From assembly GCA_036346205.1 (NCBI GenBank), contig JARFJB010000821.1, forward strand, positions 6,639,222 through 6,703,221: a stretch of 64,000 nucleotides of DNA, given 5' to 3'. The notes under the pieces were generated by a model. It searched no databases. It had not been told where the DNA came from and saw only the letters and a program-made list of their open reading frames with translations. Below are positions 21,314-33,282 of this stretch, one piece after another (positions within the stretch are counted from its first letter, which is position 1; every line of letters starts with the position of its first letter). This DNA comes from Vesta saturnalis (Eukaryota; Arthropoda; Insecta; Coleoptera; Lampyridae). The position numbers were made by a program, and so were the translations under genes.

Positions 21314-22185
21314 TAATAAATTAATAGAAATACAGTGTCATACTGGTATTGAATTTTGAAAATAGGAGAAATCATATAAATTGAGGAACCTATTTCACAC
21401 ATGGAAAGATTGTTGTGTCAACAGTGTAAAATTTTCGAATTTAATGCAACAATAACTCTAAACCTAGACATTTAGTTCTATGTGCAAATAATCATAATCT
21501 ATTGTTGTCATCAAATTGTTCCTAATTAATGTAATGTAATGGTTACGATACTCAACTGACAAGCTTATTCATTAGGATATCCAAAAATGTAATAATATAC
21601 AGTGTTCCGTTTAAAACAAAAAAGTTGATACTCCCCTACTTTTACGAATCACCCTGTAGGTGCTAAAATAGTTTTAAGTTGTGCACGTATTGGACCCATA
21701 TAACTTTTGCATAAATGATTTTAATGAAAAATCAACAGCGAAGCCGCAATCTTCGGTCGCGTGACGCTTGGACACTCGGTATAAATGCGGAAGGAAGTAA
21801 ACTCAATAGAAATCCAAATAAATGAGAAAATCAAATTGAGTATAAATTTTGGTAATTGATAACAGTGGCCATTTCTTTTAACATTTGAGCTAGCTGGTGC
21901 ATCTTGATAAGACAAGAATTCTCAAACGTAAATATTAAAGTTCATTTAATCAAACTGAAATTAAATAGCAAGCGAATTAAAATTAAACTAGTAGATGATA
22001 TCTTCATAAATCAAACCCATTCATAATCATTTTAAGTCTCACAGAAACAGTATAAAATTTTTATTCAATAATTTTGAAATTATAAAAAATGGTAAAAGAA
22101 CCCCTATCACCTATTCTTTGTAGCGAGGGAAACATAATAAAGGAATAGCCACATATGTTGAAACCGTTGCAAACACATTTTTTAG
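21314..22185. other. No gene seen
   Basis: AT-rich sequence. A phrase CACCCTGTAGGTGC near 21650 resembles a MITE end but has no partner that I could find. The open frame on the minus strand at 21721-21915 resembles nothing known. Confidence 0.45.
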
Positions 22186-22730
22186 AAGTTAACTTTTGTT
22201 GTGTTGTTTTAAGATAGTAAAATGGATGGACTTTCTTATGGGTATTTAGTATGTAGTGGTTTGAAATAGTGGTGAAAATTGTTTCTATACATTATTGTAC
22301 AACGTAGAATCACAAATACTAATTATTTAAGCAGAATTTTATAAATTCCAATTAAGAGATTAAAAATAAATAATATTCTGGAACTATTCATTGAATTATT
22401 TTGTAAAATAACAAGTACTTGCTTCAAAATGGCAGAACATTGAAATCAACAAAAACTCCGCCTGAACCGCCATTTTGAAAACAAAAGACGACTTGTGATA
22501 CATGATTGGAATGGGAATTTAGAGAGGTGCCATTCTATGAAAAAAAATGGCAGATTCCTATTTAAAATAAGAAAAATAAGGCGAATTCGGGTAAAACCGG
22601 AAGTGATAGTCAGTTATTTTTAATGTCAAAAAATGTATCTTTATCCACTAAATCTTCATCCAAATTTCAAATTTCTATCTCTTGTTTTAACAAAGTTAAG
22701 GTATGTATAATGATTTCGTTGACGTTGATT
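22186..22730 (+). repeat. Third, internally deleted copy of the 1.85-kb repeat
   Basis: This stretch matches the first part (about 31645-31720) and then the last part (about 32655-33080) of repeat A, including TTAAGCAGAATTTTATAAAT, AATAATATTCTGG, AAACAAAAG(A/G)CGACTTG and AAAACCGGAAGTGATAGTCA. About 0.9 kb present in copies A and B is missing. It ends at the same place as the others, near AAGGTATGTATAATGATTT. No coding capacity. Confidence 0.7.
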
Positions 22731-22744
22731 TCGTGTACTCCTTA

Positions 22745-23335
22745 TGTTACAATGCTTTCCTACGACCATCTACGAAAGTGATTCATATCGCACAATTAAC
22801 CGTACAGAAAGTACAACACTAGTGCGTTTCACTTTCTCATTGCACCCAATACGAAAGTTAAAAATACGTGTGCCCTTTACTCACGCATTTCTTTTCTATA
22901 AGTTACCGTAGCAACTACCGGTTGGCATCGGCCTGACGAGGAGTTCGGTAGTGATCAAGGTCGCCACGTTTACTGCTATTATTTGACTTTTATGATTTGA
23001 CAAGTTTAAATATTCAGGAAATAGTCTTTAAATTCATAATAATTACGAACTAAAATAATTAATAAATAATTTGTTAGGGGCGACTATGATTTCTTAATAA
23101 AAAACCTTGAAATATTAGATTAAGTATATTTTGTAATTGTGTAATTTGTGGTCAATAAAACATTAAGGAGACTGTCTTTTTTCATTTTCATAGAAAAAAT
23201 AGTATACATTAAGCTCGCATGAAAGTGTCTGTCTATCTTGCACTCGCCGGATGCTCACACTCGGGCTGGCGCCCTCGTGTGAAAATTCCCGCTTATGCGA
23301 TATCTACCACTTTCGTAGCTCGTTATGTAATATAC
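22745..23335. mobile_element. Possible non-autonomous TIR element (~590 bp)
   Basis: The left side carries CTACGAAAGTGATTCATATCGCA (in two parts: CTACGAAAGTG at 22769 and ATATCGCA at 22785). The right side, reverse complemented, carries CTACGAAAGTG, then GATATCGCA (about 23320-23295). The inverted match spans about 30 bp with a few differences. The interior has no protein-coding signal. Ends and target duplication are not well defined. Confidence 0.4.
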
Positions 23336-24940
23336 TATTTTATATCATTGAAATGTTGTTTTTATTAATTATTGTTATGGAAATGTCAAAATTTTTGTAT
23401 ATGTTTGAGCTTGCATATAGTTGTTTTATTTATAAAGTGTAAGAACCGTCCTAGTTTTTATATGTAAAAGAAAGAGGGATCTTACCTTTGGAACGCGCTG
23501 TTAACATTAGAATTATAATTTGTGTGTGAACATTTTAATATACAAGGGACTCGTCACAATTCACTCACCAAACTTTATCCTCTATTAGGACTGTGTGATT
23601 ACTGCTCGTGGCTTGGCGACTGCAATTATAAATAAAATACAAAGAGTACCTCTGACTATGCCAATTTTAAAAGTCAATCAGCCATTCTACACAATAGTTG
23701 TGTTTTCACTACCGAGTCTGCCGGGATAACATTGTCTGTGAATCTGAGGATCTTCTCAAGCCAGATCCTTCTACCTCCAATTACGTATCCTCCAATGACT
23801 ATACTACCCTAATAGGAAGAGGGTCTGCATGAGTCTTTTAACGTTAGACTGAAGCAACAAGCTCTATGTACAAATGAATTAGTGAAGACCGTCTAACGTT
23901 AGGGAAGGACCCGGATTATGTAACACAAGCGCCAAGCCGTGAGGGCGGCAGATCGAGGGGGCAACGGTAGACACCCGGTTACAGTCAACGGAATATTATT
24001 TTTTTCCGGGACCACAGCTAACCCACTGCCCACCGCTTCAATTTATATGAATATCATTTATTGCTTGCTCTAACTATCTTTTACCATTTTTGTGGAATAG
24101 TCACTATTGCGTATAAACCTATATCGTCAGCGAATTGTGAAATTATATTTAATTTAATATTTTTAACAATGTATTTATGAGATAAATGATATATAATATA
24201 ACTGAGAATCCCTCCTGCTTGGGGATCTACTTTAGAATTTATTCACTTCACTTCTTAATTATGAATCTCGCATATTATGAGCTTAATTAAGAAATAACAT
24301 CTACTGCTTTGAATCGCGGGAAATCATATGCCGAATTTCCATTGTTTAAAATCTTAAAACCTGTGTTTTTTTCTCAATCGCGTCGTCGTTAGTTTTTCGG
24401 CTCCGTGCAGGATTTTGCAGGAAATAACTTGTTTAGAACTAGACCTTATAAATATGCGCACCTAGTTGAAATTTGTTAATTGGATTCCAAACGTATCAGT
24501 TTCAACAACATTAAAATATTGTTCCTTGGTGTTTCATTTTTATGTTCGATTTTGTGATTATCATTGAGTTATGGCAGCTGCATATTTATTAAACGTAAGT
24601 ACACTTTATGGTATATATTTTTTCTTACGCACGCTTACATAACTAATAAGATACATTTATATATCTAGATAATGAGAGATTTTTATAAAAAAACGCGAAT
24701 ATTTTGTAAATGCTTTAAAACATTACGTTAATTAAAAAAACGTGATAGGTATAAACTTTGATTTATCAATTGGAAAAATTAACATAGAGTTGCTCTTTTA
24801 CAAAATATTAAATGCTAATCAACGTGTCGAAACAGCAGAGCATTGTATCGCAAAGATTTATCTTTATCGAAATGTATCCAAACGTTTTAATTCTTAAATT
24901 ACGATAAGTTTGTTGCCACCTTATGTCATACTTAATTTTA
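23336..24940. other. No gene; GC-richer island at ~23700-24020
   Basis: The sub-region 23700-24020 is clearly richer in G and C than its surroundings and includes a pair of TCTAACGTTAG-like phrases (CTAACGTTAGG at about 23892 and AACGTTAGACT near 23838). I recognise no gene in it. At 24570 an ATG with a good context is followed after eight codons by a splice-donor-like GTAAGTAC (24597), but nothing downstream confirms an exon. Confidence 0.4.
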
Positions 24941-24949
24941 TTCTTCATT

Positions 24950-26370
24950 AAACAAAATTATAAAGGAAGTTGATTTAACCGGAGAGATAAATCCTGAAAC
25001 AGTTGAGTCTGCGGTAAATAACAAGTCAGAAGACCAGTGTGCGTTAGAAAAATGATTAATCCTTGTAAAATATTTAAAACCTTTCCTAGTGCCCTTGTTG
25101 AAGGGTATAACGATTGGAGACATTTATCTCAAGCCATAGAGCGTCATGAAAAACCAAAAAGTCATATTCGTAACACAAAATCTTGGGTTGATTTAAATAA
25201 ATCGATTCAATCTGAAACCACTGCTGATTCGCTAAATGAGAAATTGATAAATCAGGAAAAAGATAGATGGGCATCAGTGTTAAAAATTATAATTTATACT
25301 ATTAAATTTTTGGCCGGTCCAAATTTAAGTTTTATAGGTAAAAATAATAGATTGCACAAGCAACAAAATGTAAATTTTTTAAAATTAATTAAAACAATTG
25401 CAGTTTATTGACTCCATATCAGATTACACCTTCAGAATTAACATAAATCCAACAATTATGCCTCATCATTCGGGTGTTCATATTAAAAAAAAACATTTCC
25501 CTTTTGGGACAGAAGATAAGACACGAAATAATAAATCTGCTGAAAGACAGTGAATATTAGTCACCAGGGCCAACTTACCGTTGTGGTAAGATTTGTTCTG
25601 TTAAGTAATGAATCAAAGCAAATTGAAATTAGGAAGTAATTTTTAGGATTCATTTCAATATCTGATTCAACAGGTATAACTAATATTGTAATAGATTTTT
25701 TGAAGACTCACAACATTTGTTTAAATGATCTAAGGGGACAGTGTTACGATAATGGTGCAAATATGAAGGATCGCAATAATGGAGTGCAAACATTCTTGAC
25801 TTAAATCCTAGAGCTTTCTATATGCGTTGTGTAGCCCACATTGAACTTAGTCTTAATGGTGCTGCTAAAACGTCTTTAGCAATAACAAGTTTTTTTTTGC
25901 AATTGTACAAGAGCTGTATGTTTTTTTTCTGCATCGACTAAACGTTGGCAGGTATTAAATGATTTAACATTAAACGAGGGAAAGCAGAATCGATGCGCTA
26001 AAAGCTCTTAGGCACAATTTGGATCAAATATATGAAGTTTTATATACGCTTTATTACTCTGATACAAGAAATGTTCCAAATTCTTTACTGTTCAAAATTA
26101 AGGTATAACGTTTTAGTCCAAATACACGTCGTAAGTAAAACAATGCATGAAACAAGTACTGCTTTATCAAATATTATGTTATTACTGAAACAAACTAAGG
26201 CATATTTACATTATATTAGATCAGATAAAGGATTTAATAATATTTTAGAAGAGTCAAAAATATTGCCGAGAGTATCGATTGCGTCCCTTCATTTCCACCA
26301 CTTAATACTATTAGACCTCGAACAAAACAACTATCATTTGATTATGAAAGCAAGGATGACACTCTAAAAA
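24950..26370 (+). pseudogene. hAT-superfamily transposase, ZMYM1/DUF4371 type (broken)
   Basis: The open stretch from 25037 reads GYNDWRHLSQAIERHEKPKS, then SWVDLN and KEKDRWASVL: the zinc-finger-adjacent start of the DUF4371 family found in ZMYM1-like, hAT-derived proteins. Later frames give GRNNGVQ-type wording (DLRGQCYDNGANMK at about 25725-25765) and STKRWQVLNDL (about 25940), which fit the catalytic core. A final open stretch to 26367 contains ETSTALSNIMLLLKQTKAYL. The C-terminal dimerisation domain is missing. Several stops and a shift show it is inactive. No terminal repeats or 8-bp target duplication were identified. Confidence 0.75.
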
Positions 26371-26540
26371 ACCCACAGGACTTATATAAAATTAACATTC
26401 GCACGCTTCTTAGTAAACATTAACATTAACATACCATAGTATAACAACACATACCATACCGTTAAATAGCGACAATTATTGAAATACTCACACATGCAAC
26501 AGAATTACACCTAAATGAAGGTGTCAAACACAATGCAACA

Positions 26541-26563
26541 CAAGAACTTCGTTGAAGTTCTTG
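26541..26563. repeat. Short perfect hairpin
   Basis: CAAGAACTTC (26541-26550) and GAAGTTCTTG (26554-26563) form a perfect 10-bp stem with a GTT loop, just outside the left LTR. Its role, if any, is unknown. It is not followed by a T run on either strand close by. Confidence 0.6.
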
Positions 26564-26569
26564 TATGTA

Positions 26570-27135
26570 AAATTTGCGTTGTACAATGTAATCCAAGCAA
26601 AAATTTCCATTAAAATTAGAAAAATAAAATTTCCATTAAAATTATAAAAATAATAGTGGTAAAATAGTGGTAATAATAAAATAGTAAAATAGAAGTGCCA
26701 TTACAACCACACAAAAAAATAGTATAGTAGTAGTGCCATTAAAACCACACAAAAAAATGGTGCCTGCAAAAGAGCAAATGTTTTAATTTAAAATATTAGC
26801 GATAACCCAAAACAATGCATCCCGCTACAACATTCTGCAGGAAGTGAATTAAATACAGGCTTTCAGAATAGCTCCTATAATTGTCACCCCACGCATCTGC
26901 GCATAGAATTAAGTTATCACGCTTTGCGCGGTTTTAAATGATCAGAATACCATTTTTAAGGAAAGGGAAAAATAACTCTTTATGAAATATTTAAACCTAA
27001 AAAGATATGTACTATGAAATGCAAATTAAGTTGCCTTTCTCAATCCTATAATGCAAAACTTAAAAACTTTTCCTTATATGTAAACTAATAAATTAATGAA
27101 AGATCTTAAATTAAACACAAAAAAGGGTTGTTACA
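26570..27135 (-). repeat. 3' LTR of the gypsy-type element
   Basis: On the minus strand it starts TGTAACAACCCTTTTTTGTG directly after the polypurine tract. It aligns with 29260-29802 through blocks such as ATGCATCCCGCTAC and GCATCTGCGCATAGAATTAA. It holds about two copies of a 38-bp tandem repeat where the other LTR holds five. The outer boundary near 26570 is uncertain. Confidence 0.75.
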
Positions 27136-27150
27136 CACCCCCTCCTAAAA
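27136..27150 (-). promoter_or_regulatory. Polypurine tract for plus-strand priming
   Basis: On the minus strand TTTTAGGAGGGGGTG lies immediately upstream of the 3' LTR start. This is the position and composition of the purine tract that primes second-strand synthesis in LTR retrotransposons. Confidence 0.7.
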
Positions 27151-28639
27151 TTTGGACTCGGAGATCACGAAAGCGGAGATTCCAAACACTAAGCTAATAA
27201 ATGAAATTATTAAAATTTAAAAAAACACAAAATGCTAAGCTAATTAAAATATAAGCAATATGTAAAAAAATAAAAAGGAAATGTACGAATAAGTACAAAA
27301 AATGTGATGTCGGTCAGGAAAGACCCCTCGCAACACCATAAAAGCTAATGACGCGCTACCACACGCCACTAGTCGAGAATAAAGGACCCGAAACCTTAAA
27401 TAAAGTTAAAAACTTTAACTGGTGGGGTTAGTGAAGCAAACCACCATCAGAAGAGCAAAATGAGTAACCGGTAAAAAAATTTGAATCTAAGGAAAAAAAA
27501 CGAACGGAAACCTACCATGGCCTGAAGGGTTAGCGGGTGGGGAACCCGGGAACAGTTATCGTGCAACTATAAAGAATCAAGGCAAAATCCCACTCCACTC
27601 GAGAGTATAAATAAAAATCCTTCCGGACTAACAATAAATAATCGCGAGACTTGAGGCCGAGAGAGAGAGCGGTTCCATTACCCTACCCCGGTGGTCTCAA
27701 ACCAAGCCTCCTAGGTACATCACACAACTACCACTGTCACGTTCGATAAGTGAGTCAAAATCGGTAAATCCAAGATACGACTATTTCCATGGCAAATTAG
27801 CTCAGGATGCTTCGTCGTGGAGAACAAGAGAGGCCACTCTACCCTTCACGAGATTCAGGTTTCATGTTGTTCCACAGTCGTCGTCCAAGACCAAACATTC
27901 CCTAACTAACACACGTTTTATAAATAAATCGAAATCTAGGTGAGGTAGCAAAGAGAAAGATGAAGCACTCTTACGAACACAACAACCCCCTAAAACTACC
28001 AAAACGTCATAATCAGGAAGTGAACTAATCGAGGTTGACACGAGGCGAACCGAAGTCCTCGAGCACCGTCCAAGAATAGTAACACTACACAAATCAGGAA
28101 AAACAAAATAACTAAATCAATCGAAAAATAAAAATGTATACAAGCAATACTAGTTTTCTTATCCATGGTTAAGAGTTTACACGTCAAATTAACGATCAGA
28201 GGTAAACTCAAAATGTTTATCTTCAATTTTACTATTGTAACAATAGCAAATTGTAAATCCAATAAAGGAAGATAATTTGCCCGAGAACTAATGTCCCAAA
28301 AAGCGGCAAAATAATCGCACGATGTGATCTAAATATCAAACATCATGCTAAACAAATCAATCGCACGATGGGATCTAAATATCAACCATCGTGCTAAACA
28401 AATGTAGCAAAAATAAAATAAGTTGTTTGCAAAGCCACTAAAATATAAAATAAAATAATGTGCGAAATTAGCACAAAATTAAAATTACTTTGAAAAATTA
28501 TCAAAATAATTAAAATGTAAATAAGAAAACCAGAATGTAAAAATACTAAAATAGAAAAATAATTAAAAAGAATACAAAAAAAATAAGAACTAATGGGGTT
28601 TTAAATCTTTAACATGAAAAACACCTAATGGTTTATTAT
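27151..28639 (-). other. Internal region of the gypsy-type element, no clear gene
   Basis: Two overlapping short open frames (28262-27996 and 28092-27862, minus strand) are present. The first is hydrophobic but I cannot relate either to a known gene. An imperfect direct repeat, CGCACGATG(T/G)GATCTAAATATCAA with CATC(A/G)TGCTAAACAAAT, occurs at 28316 and 28367. Confidence 0.45.
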
Positions 28640-28830
28640 CGGTACGTTTAAATTGGCATCACTAAGCCTTTTAAAAAGTTCTCTTAAAATAGCAACATGT
28701 TCCTTAAAAGTACTTGACAAAACAATAATATCGTCTAAATAAACAAAAACTGATTGAGGTAAATCATGTCCTAAAATGGAATCTATAAATCGTTGTAATG
28801 TACTAAGTGCGTCTTTTAATAACTCCAGTT
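28640..28830 (-). pseudogene. Gypsy reverse transcriptase fragment
   Basis: The minus strand reads QSVFVYLDDIIVLSSTFKEH followed by ILRELFKRL. The YLDD box holds the two catalytic aspartates of the polymerase, and its context is typical of Ty3/gypsy elements. The frame is lost on both sides, so only a short piece of the palm domain remains. Confidence 0.8.
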
Positions 28831-29135
28831 ACATAAAATGTAATCAAATAAATTTGGATTAATTCTTTTTAAATTTAATTTACGTCTCTCACCTACTGTC
28901 AACCTTTCTGCTTCATTTTATTTAAAAAAAATTTAATTCTACTAATAACTCATCAATATATAAAACATCCACTAAGTAATTTAAATTTGACAATCAATAA
29001 ATTTCACTAAGTATAAACACAATAAAATATCAAGCGTAATAATAAATGGTTACATTCCTTAAAATTCTGTCAACTCTTAACAATCAAAACAAACAAAAGT
29101 GAAAATAACCAGCAGTATAATAACAGCAATTCAAG

Positions 29136-29153
29136 TCCCTGCTCGGGCGCCAG
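29136..29153 (-). promoter_or_regulatory. tRNA primer-binding site
   Basis: On the minus strand CTGGCGCCCGAGCAGGGA begins three bases after the 5' LTR end. TGGCGCCCGAGCAGGGA-like words complementary to a tRNA 3' end are usual in Ty3/gypsy elements. This position fixes the element's orientation. Confidence 0.75.
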
Positions 29154-29155
29154 TT

Positions 29156-29802
29156 TGTAACAACAATAAATAACGCCAAATTGTAATAACAAAACGTGGT
29201 GATGTAACTACTCAATTGTTATGATGTAATTTGAATATTCTAATAAAGTAGTAATGAAATTAGGTAAAATAGTAGTGCCATTAAAACCACACAAAAAATA
29301 GTATAGTAGTAGTGCCATTAAAACCGCAACAAAAAAATAGTATAGTATTAGTGCCATTAAAACCACACAAAAAAATAGTATAGTAGTAGTGCCATTAAAA
29401 CCACACAAAAAAATAGTATAGTAGTAGTGCCATTAAAACCACACAAAAAATAGTGCCTGCAAAAGAGCAAATGTTTTAATTTAAAATATTTCGAATTAAA
29501 AGGTAACTTACCACCAAAACTGATGGCACTATTACAAAAAATTTAGGGATAACCCAAAATAATGCATCCCGCTACAGCATTCTGCAGGAAGTGAATTAAA
29601 TAAAGGCTTTCCGAACAGCTCCTGTAATTGTCCCCCCACGCATCTGCGCATAGAATTAAGTTATCACGCTTTGCGTGGTTTTAAATGATCAGAATACCAT
29701 TTTTAAGGAAAGGGAAATATAACTTTTTATGAAATACTTAAACCTAAAAAAATATGTACTATGAAATGCAAATTAAGTTGCCTTTCTCAATCCTATAATC
29801 TC
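29156..29802 (-). repeat. 5' LTR of the gypsy-type element (outer end truncated)
   Basis: Its inner end on the minus strand is TGTTACA at 29162-29156, next to the primer-binding site. The outer end stops at CCTATAAT (29802), about 80 bp short of the 3' LTR's equivalent end, where unrelated sequence begins. Five tandem copies of a 38-bp unit lie within it. Confidence 0.7.
29263..29455. repeat. 38-bp tandem repeat inside the LTR (5 units)
   Basis: GTGCCATTAAAACC recurs at 29275, 29312, 29351, 29389 and 29427, a period of 37-39 bp. Spacers are the A-rich CACACAAAAAAATAGTATAG. The partner LTR has only about two units (26697 and 26732), so the count changed after or during insertion. Confidence 0.85.
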
Positions 29803-30292
29803 GTACATTTTATCCAATAATCGACCGTTGCCATACATATCAACGACCCTGTATAAAACAAATTGTGGAATTATATTGTATTTAAAACATTGGGGTTATT
29901 AAGTATTTATTTACATATATTTAGTTAATCGGTTATTTACTGTAGTTCTCATTTTATTTTTTGTTATATGTATAGATGCCGCTTTGTTTATTCGAAGTGC
30001 GAAAAAAAACTATTTTAAGGCAACAAGATTAAATGTATTTTCTTAAATTATAAAATCCATCGTTTTTACGGGGCTCTTAAAAAGTCGGGGGCCCTCCCAC
30101 GGGAGGGAGACCGCGAACACTTTGTTACGCCTTACCCCACTGCCCCAAGTGTTTCCTTACTCATACACAAATACGTCTCCAATTGAAATCAACCTTGCAT
30201 ATTACAACGAAGACAATCATGTAACGTGTAAGTGAAGTCTTACCTTCCATTTCGCTTCCGATGAATGCTATGTGTACGTGCGATCACTCGTC
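29803..30292. other. No gene; GC-richer patch
   Basis: The start (29803) reads CTCGTACATTTTATCC, with GACCCTGTATA near 29848, suggesting a small DNA-element end beside the truncated LTR. A GC-rich patch near 30070-30115 contains CCCTCCCACGGGAGGG, an imperfect palindrome. Nothing coding is seen. Confidence 0.4.
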
Positions 30293-31172
30293 TTACCAAA
30301 AAACTACAGTAAATGTCTCTTATGATGTTAGTATTTTTGTTTAATTAATTAAAAAAATATATTATTATGAATGTACGAATCTTTTACTTCTAATATAAAG
30401 AGGAATATAGTGTTGTCTAGACCTAGCGTTAAAAATTTTTTTGGGTGATAGAACAACATAAATGTAACTCAAATACACAATCAAAAAAATCCATTTCACA
30501 CACCCACTTAAAGAAAAATTATTTTGATTTTTTCCAAAAAAACTGTACATTTACCCCAAAATTTAGAAATTCTTATTTATATTAATTATAAATTATAATA
30601 ATACAATACAACATCAGACTTCATATTTTCCCTCGTATTATCTTTTTTGTGCCGTTTTTTTCCCAGAGTGAGGGAGGCGATGGCCCCATCCGACCCTTGT
30701 TTTGCGGCGCCATTGTAACATCATATATAACACTCATCTTACCAAAAAACTACCATAAATGTCTCTTATGATGTTAGTATTTTTCTTTAATTAATTAAAA
30801 AAATATATTATTATGATTGTACGAATCTTTTACTTCTAATATAAAGAGGAATATACAGTGTTGTCTAGACCTAGCGTTAAAAAATTTTTTAGGTGATAGA
30901 ACAACATAAATGTAACTCAAATACACAATTAAAAAATTCCATTTCACACACCCACTTAAAGAAAAATTATTTTGATTTTTTCCAAAAAAAACTGTACATT
31001 TACCCAAAAATTTAGAAATTCTTATTTATATTAATTATAAATTATAATAATACAATACAACATCAGACTTCATATTTTCCCTCGTATTATCTTTTTTGTG
31101 CCGTTTTTTCCCAGAGTGAGGGAGGCGATGGCCCCATCCGACCCCTGTTTTGCGCGCCATTGTAACATCATA
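30293..31172. repeat. Tandem duplication of a ~448-bp unit
   Basis: Unit 1 (30293-30735) and unit 2 (30740-31172) are nearly identical direct copies, both starting CTTACCAAAAAACTAC and ending CATTGTAACATCATATATAAC. Each contains GTTGTCTAGACCTAGCGTT and the GC-rich phrase GAGGGAGGCGATGGCCCCAT. The matching short open frames on the minus strand in the two units (30365-30550 and 30795-31007) are not protein-like. High similarity implies a recent event. Confidence 0.8.
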
Positions 31173-31304
31173 TATAACCTTAATAATTTACACTCAACTT
31201 AAGTCAATTTCTCAACGTCAAAGGAGATTGTAGTTTATACAAAAAAAAGTGAACGGCATGATCTGGAGCATATTAACACCCTATTTTGAAACACATAATA
31301 AAAA

Positions 31305-33150
31305 GGCATAATGAACGAAAAGAAGTATGTAAACAAACGCGTTGCGACAAGTAACGAAAGCCCGCACGGCTCACTGCTGGAACACCCCTCTCGCGCGCGC
31401 TCCACTCAATCATCGTAAACTTCCGATCATATTTCCGATATAAAAGTTGTGGAAACAGAAGCAGAAGCGGATGTGAAAAAGAGCGCGGAACTTACGCAGT
31501 TGCGGAAGCATAAGCAGAGGTCTGTTGTATCACTATTCGTTACCTTGTAAACTACCTAGGTATAAAATTTGTTTTTTTTATTACATCCGAAAAAAGTTCA
31601 ATTTTAATTTTTTTTATACCCTGGTAGTATACTAGTTGATTTAGAGGTTAACCTTTGTGCTGTTTTCAGATAGTAAAATGGATATACTTTCTTATGAGTA
31701 TTTAGTATTTGTAATAAAAATAATAAGTTGGGTGTAGATGTTGTTAATAATTCCACCCCTAATATTACTTATACTCCTAATAATAAATAGAAGATTTTGT
31801 GCCTTCAGCTCAGTCGGCGATTAAACGGGCCATGTTCTTAAAAATTTGATTTACAAATGTAAGATTGGAAACAATACCAAGGTTTATTATAAAAATCTTT
31901 AACTCAAGTTATAAAGTAGCAAATCTAAATATTAATGTTAATAAATCTGAATTAACTTAAAAATACCTTATCAACTAATGATTAGAAATGAAATACCTGT
32001 AGTACTGTTAAATTTTGGTTGTTACTGGTATACTGTTACTGATAACAAAATGCTGACGAGTACACGCTTTCCAATTTGGTTGTGCAATTAACCTTGAAAT
32101 GGAAATATAACAGGGTATTGATATTCGTTGATCCCAAATAAGTAAATTTCTTTACATAACAGCCAAACTTGGTTGATTTAAACGGATTAATGTACTATTT
32201 ATTAAAATTTTTCTGCATAGCAACAAACTTCTACTACGTCATCCTCGTTAAATTAAAACATAATAGTACAATGAAATTACGTAAAAGGAAAATTTAACGT
32301 TATAAAAAAGAAAAATAAAAGTGCCTAAAAAAGGGTTAATATATCAAACAATGAAAAATAGGTTTAATTAGCTCTTACCGTAAAAATATACGACAATTTT
32401 GATAAAAATATTCAAGAGAAATAGCTTTTTTGCTTTCATTATCGTACAACCTCCAAATGTGTCCGCGCACGAACTCAATATGTAAACGAAATGCGCGTAC
32501 AAGCTCCACTTTAAAATGTCTAAACGCAAGTTTTTTCAACCACTAAGGTATGCAATTCACATGACACAAAAATGAACGAACACAACTTAAAAGGTTTGTT
32601 ACATATTTAGTGCTTTCTATTTGAAATATTTTTTTTCTAAACATTACTAATTTTCGCACAACGTAGAATCGCAAATACTGATTATTTAAGCAGAATTTTA
32701 TAAATTCCAATTAAGAGATTAAAAATAAATAATATTCTGGGTCTATTCATTGAATTATTTTGTAAAATAACGAGTACTTACTTCAAAATGGCGGAACATT
32801 GAAATCAACAAAAACTTCGCCTGAACGGCCATTGTGAAAACAAAAGGCGACTTGTGATACATCAATGGAATGGGAATTTAGAGAGGTATCGTTCTATGAA
32901 AAAAATTGATAGGTTCCTATTTAAAATAAGAAAAATAAGGACACTTCTGATAAAACCGGAAGTGATAGTCAGCTGTTTTAATGTCAAGAAATGTATTTTT
33001 ATCCACTAAATGTTAATCCCAAATTTAATATTTCTATCTCTTGTTTTAACAAAATTAAGGTATGTATAATGATTTAGTTGACACCCGGTATATTCACAAT
33101 ATAGTGTGAGTAAACAAAATTTGTAGAAGGTTATCCTATCGAAAACATCG
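31305..33150 (+). repeat. 1.85-kb direct repeat, copy A
   Basis: This copy matches 35433-37290 over its full length with few differences. Landmarks in order are GTATGTAAACAAAC, CTGCTGGAACACCCCTCTCG, AAACTACCTAGGTATAAAAT, CAGCTCAGTCGGCGATTAAA, AAGGAAAATTTAACG, TTAAGCAGAATTTTATAAAT, an imperfect CACTTC(T/C)GG/CCGGAAGTG palindrome (32942-32963) and GAAGGTTATCCTATCGAAAA. It has no coding capacity I can recognise and lacks TG/CA ends, so it is not an obvious LTR. Confidence 0.8.
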
Positions 33151-33282
33151 AAGCAGAAACGTAAACAGATGTCAAAAGTAAATTTTATCGGAAACGGAAA
33201 CGGATGCAAAAGCGGAAGCGGGCGTGTAAATACTATGAAAAAAAATCCTTTTTTTTACAAATATAATTTTTTATTAAATTAA

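Larger units (their letters stand above)
26570..29802 (-). mobile_element. Ty3/gypsy-type LTR retrotransposon, internally deleted
   Basis: On the minus strand the order is 5' LTR (29802-29156, outer end truncated), primer-binding site (29153-29136), a 2-kb internal region with a reverse transcriptase relic (28830-28640), a polypurine tract (27150-27136) and a 3' LTR (27135 to about 26570). An intact element would have an internal region two to three times longer, so gag, protease, RNase H and integrase are lost or unrecognisable. The LTRs share the family start TGTAACAACCC with the fragments at 7910 and 8864. Confidence 0.8.

Noticed and set aside
24569..24600. ATG with eight codons followed by GTAAGTAC as a first coding exon
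   Set aside because: No following exon could be linked. The TATA-like word upstream is about 50 nt from the nearest initiator-like TCAGTT, which is too far.
27862..28262. Possible envelope-like gene in the gypsy-type element
   Set aside because: Only short hydrophobic frames exist, with no recognisable domain or signal. The internal region is too deleted to support the call.
29263..29455. Regularly spaced 38-bp repeats resembling a CRISPR array
   Set aside because: Repeats are contiguous without unique spacers, lie inside an LTR, and the genome is clearly eukaryotic.
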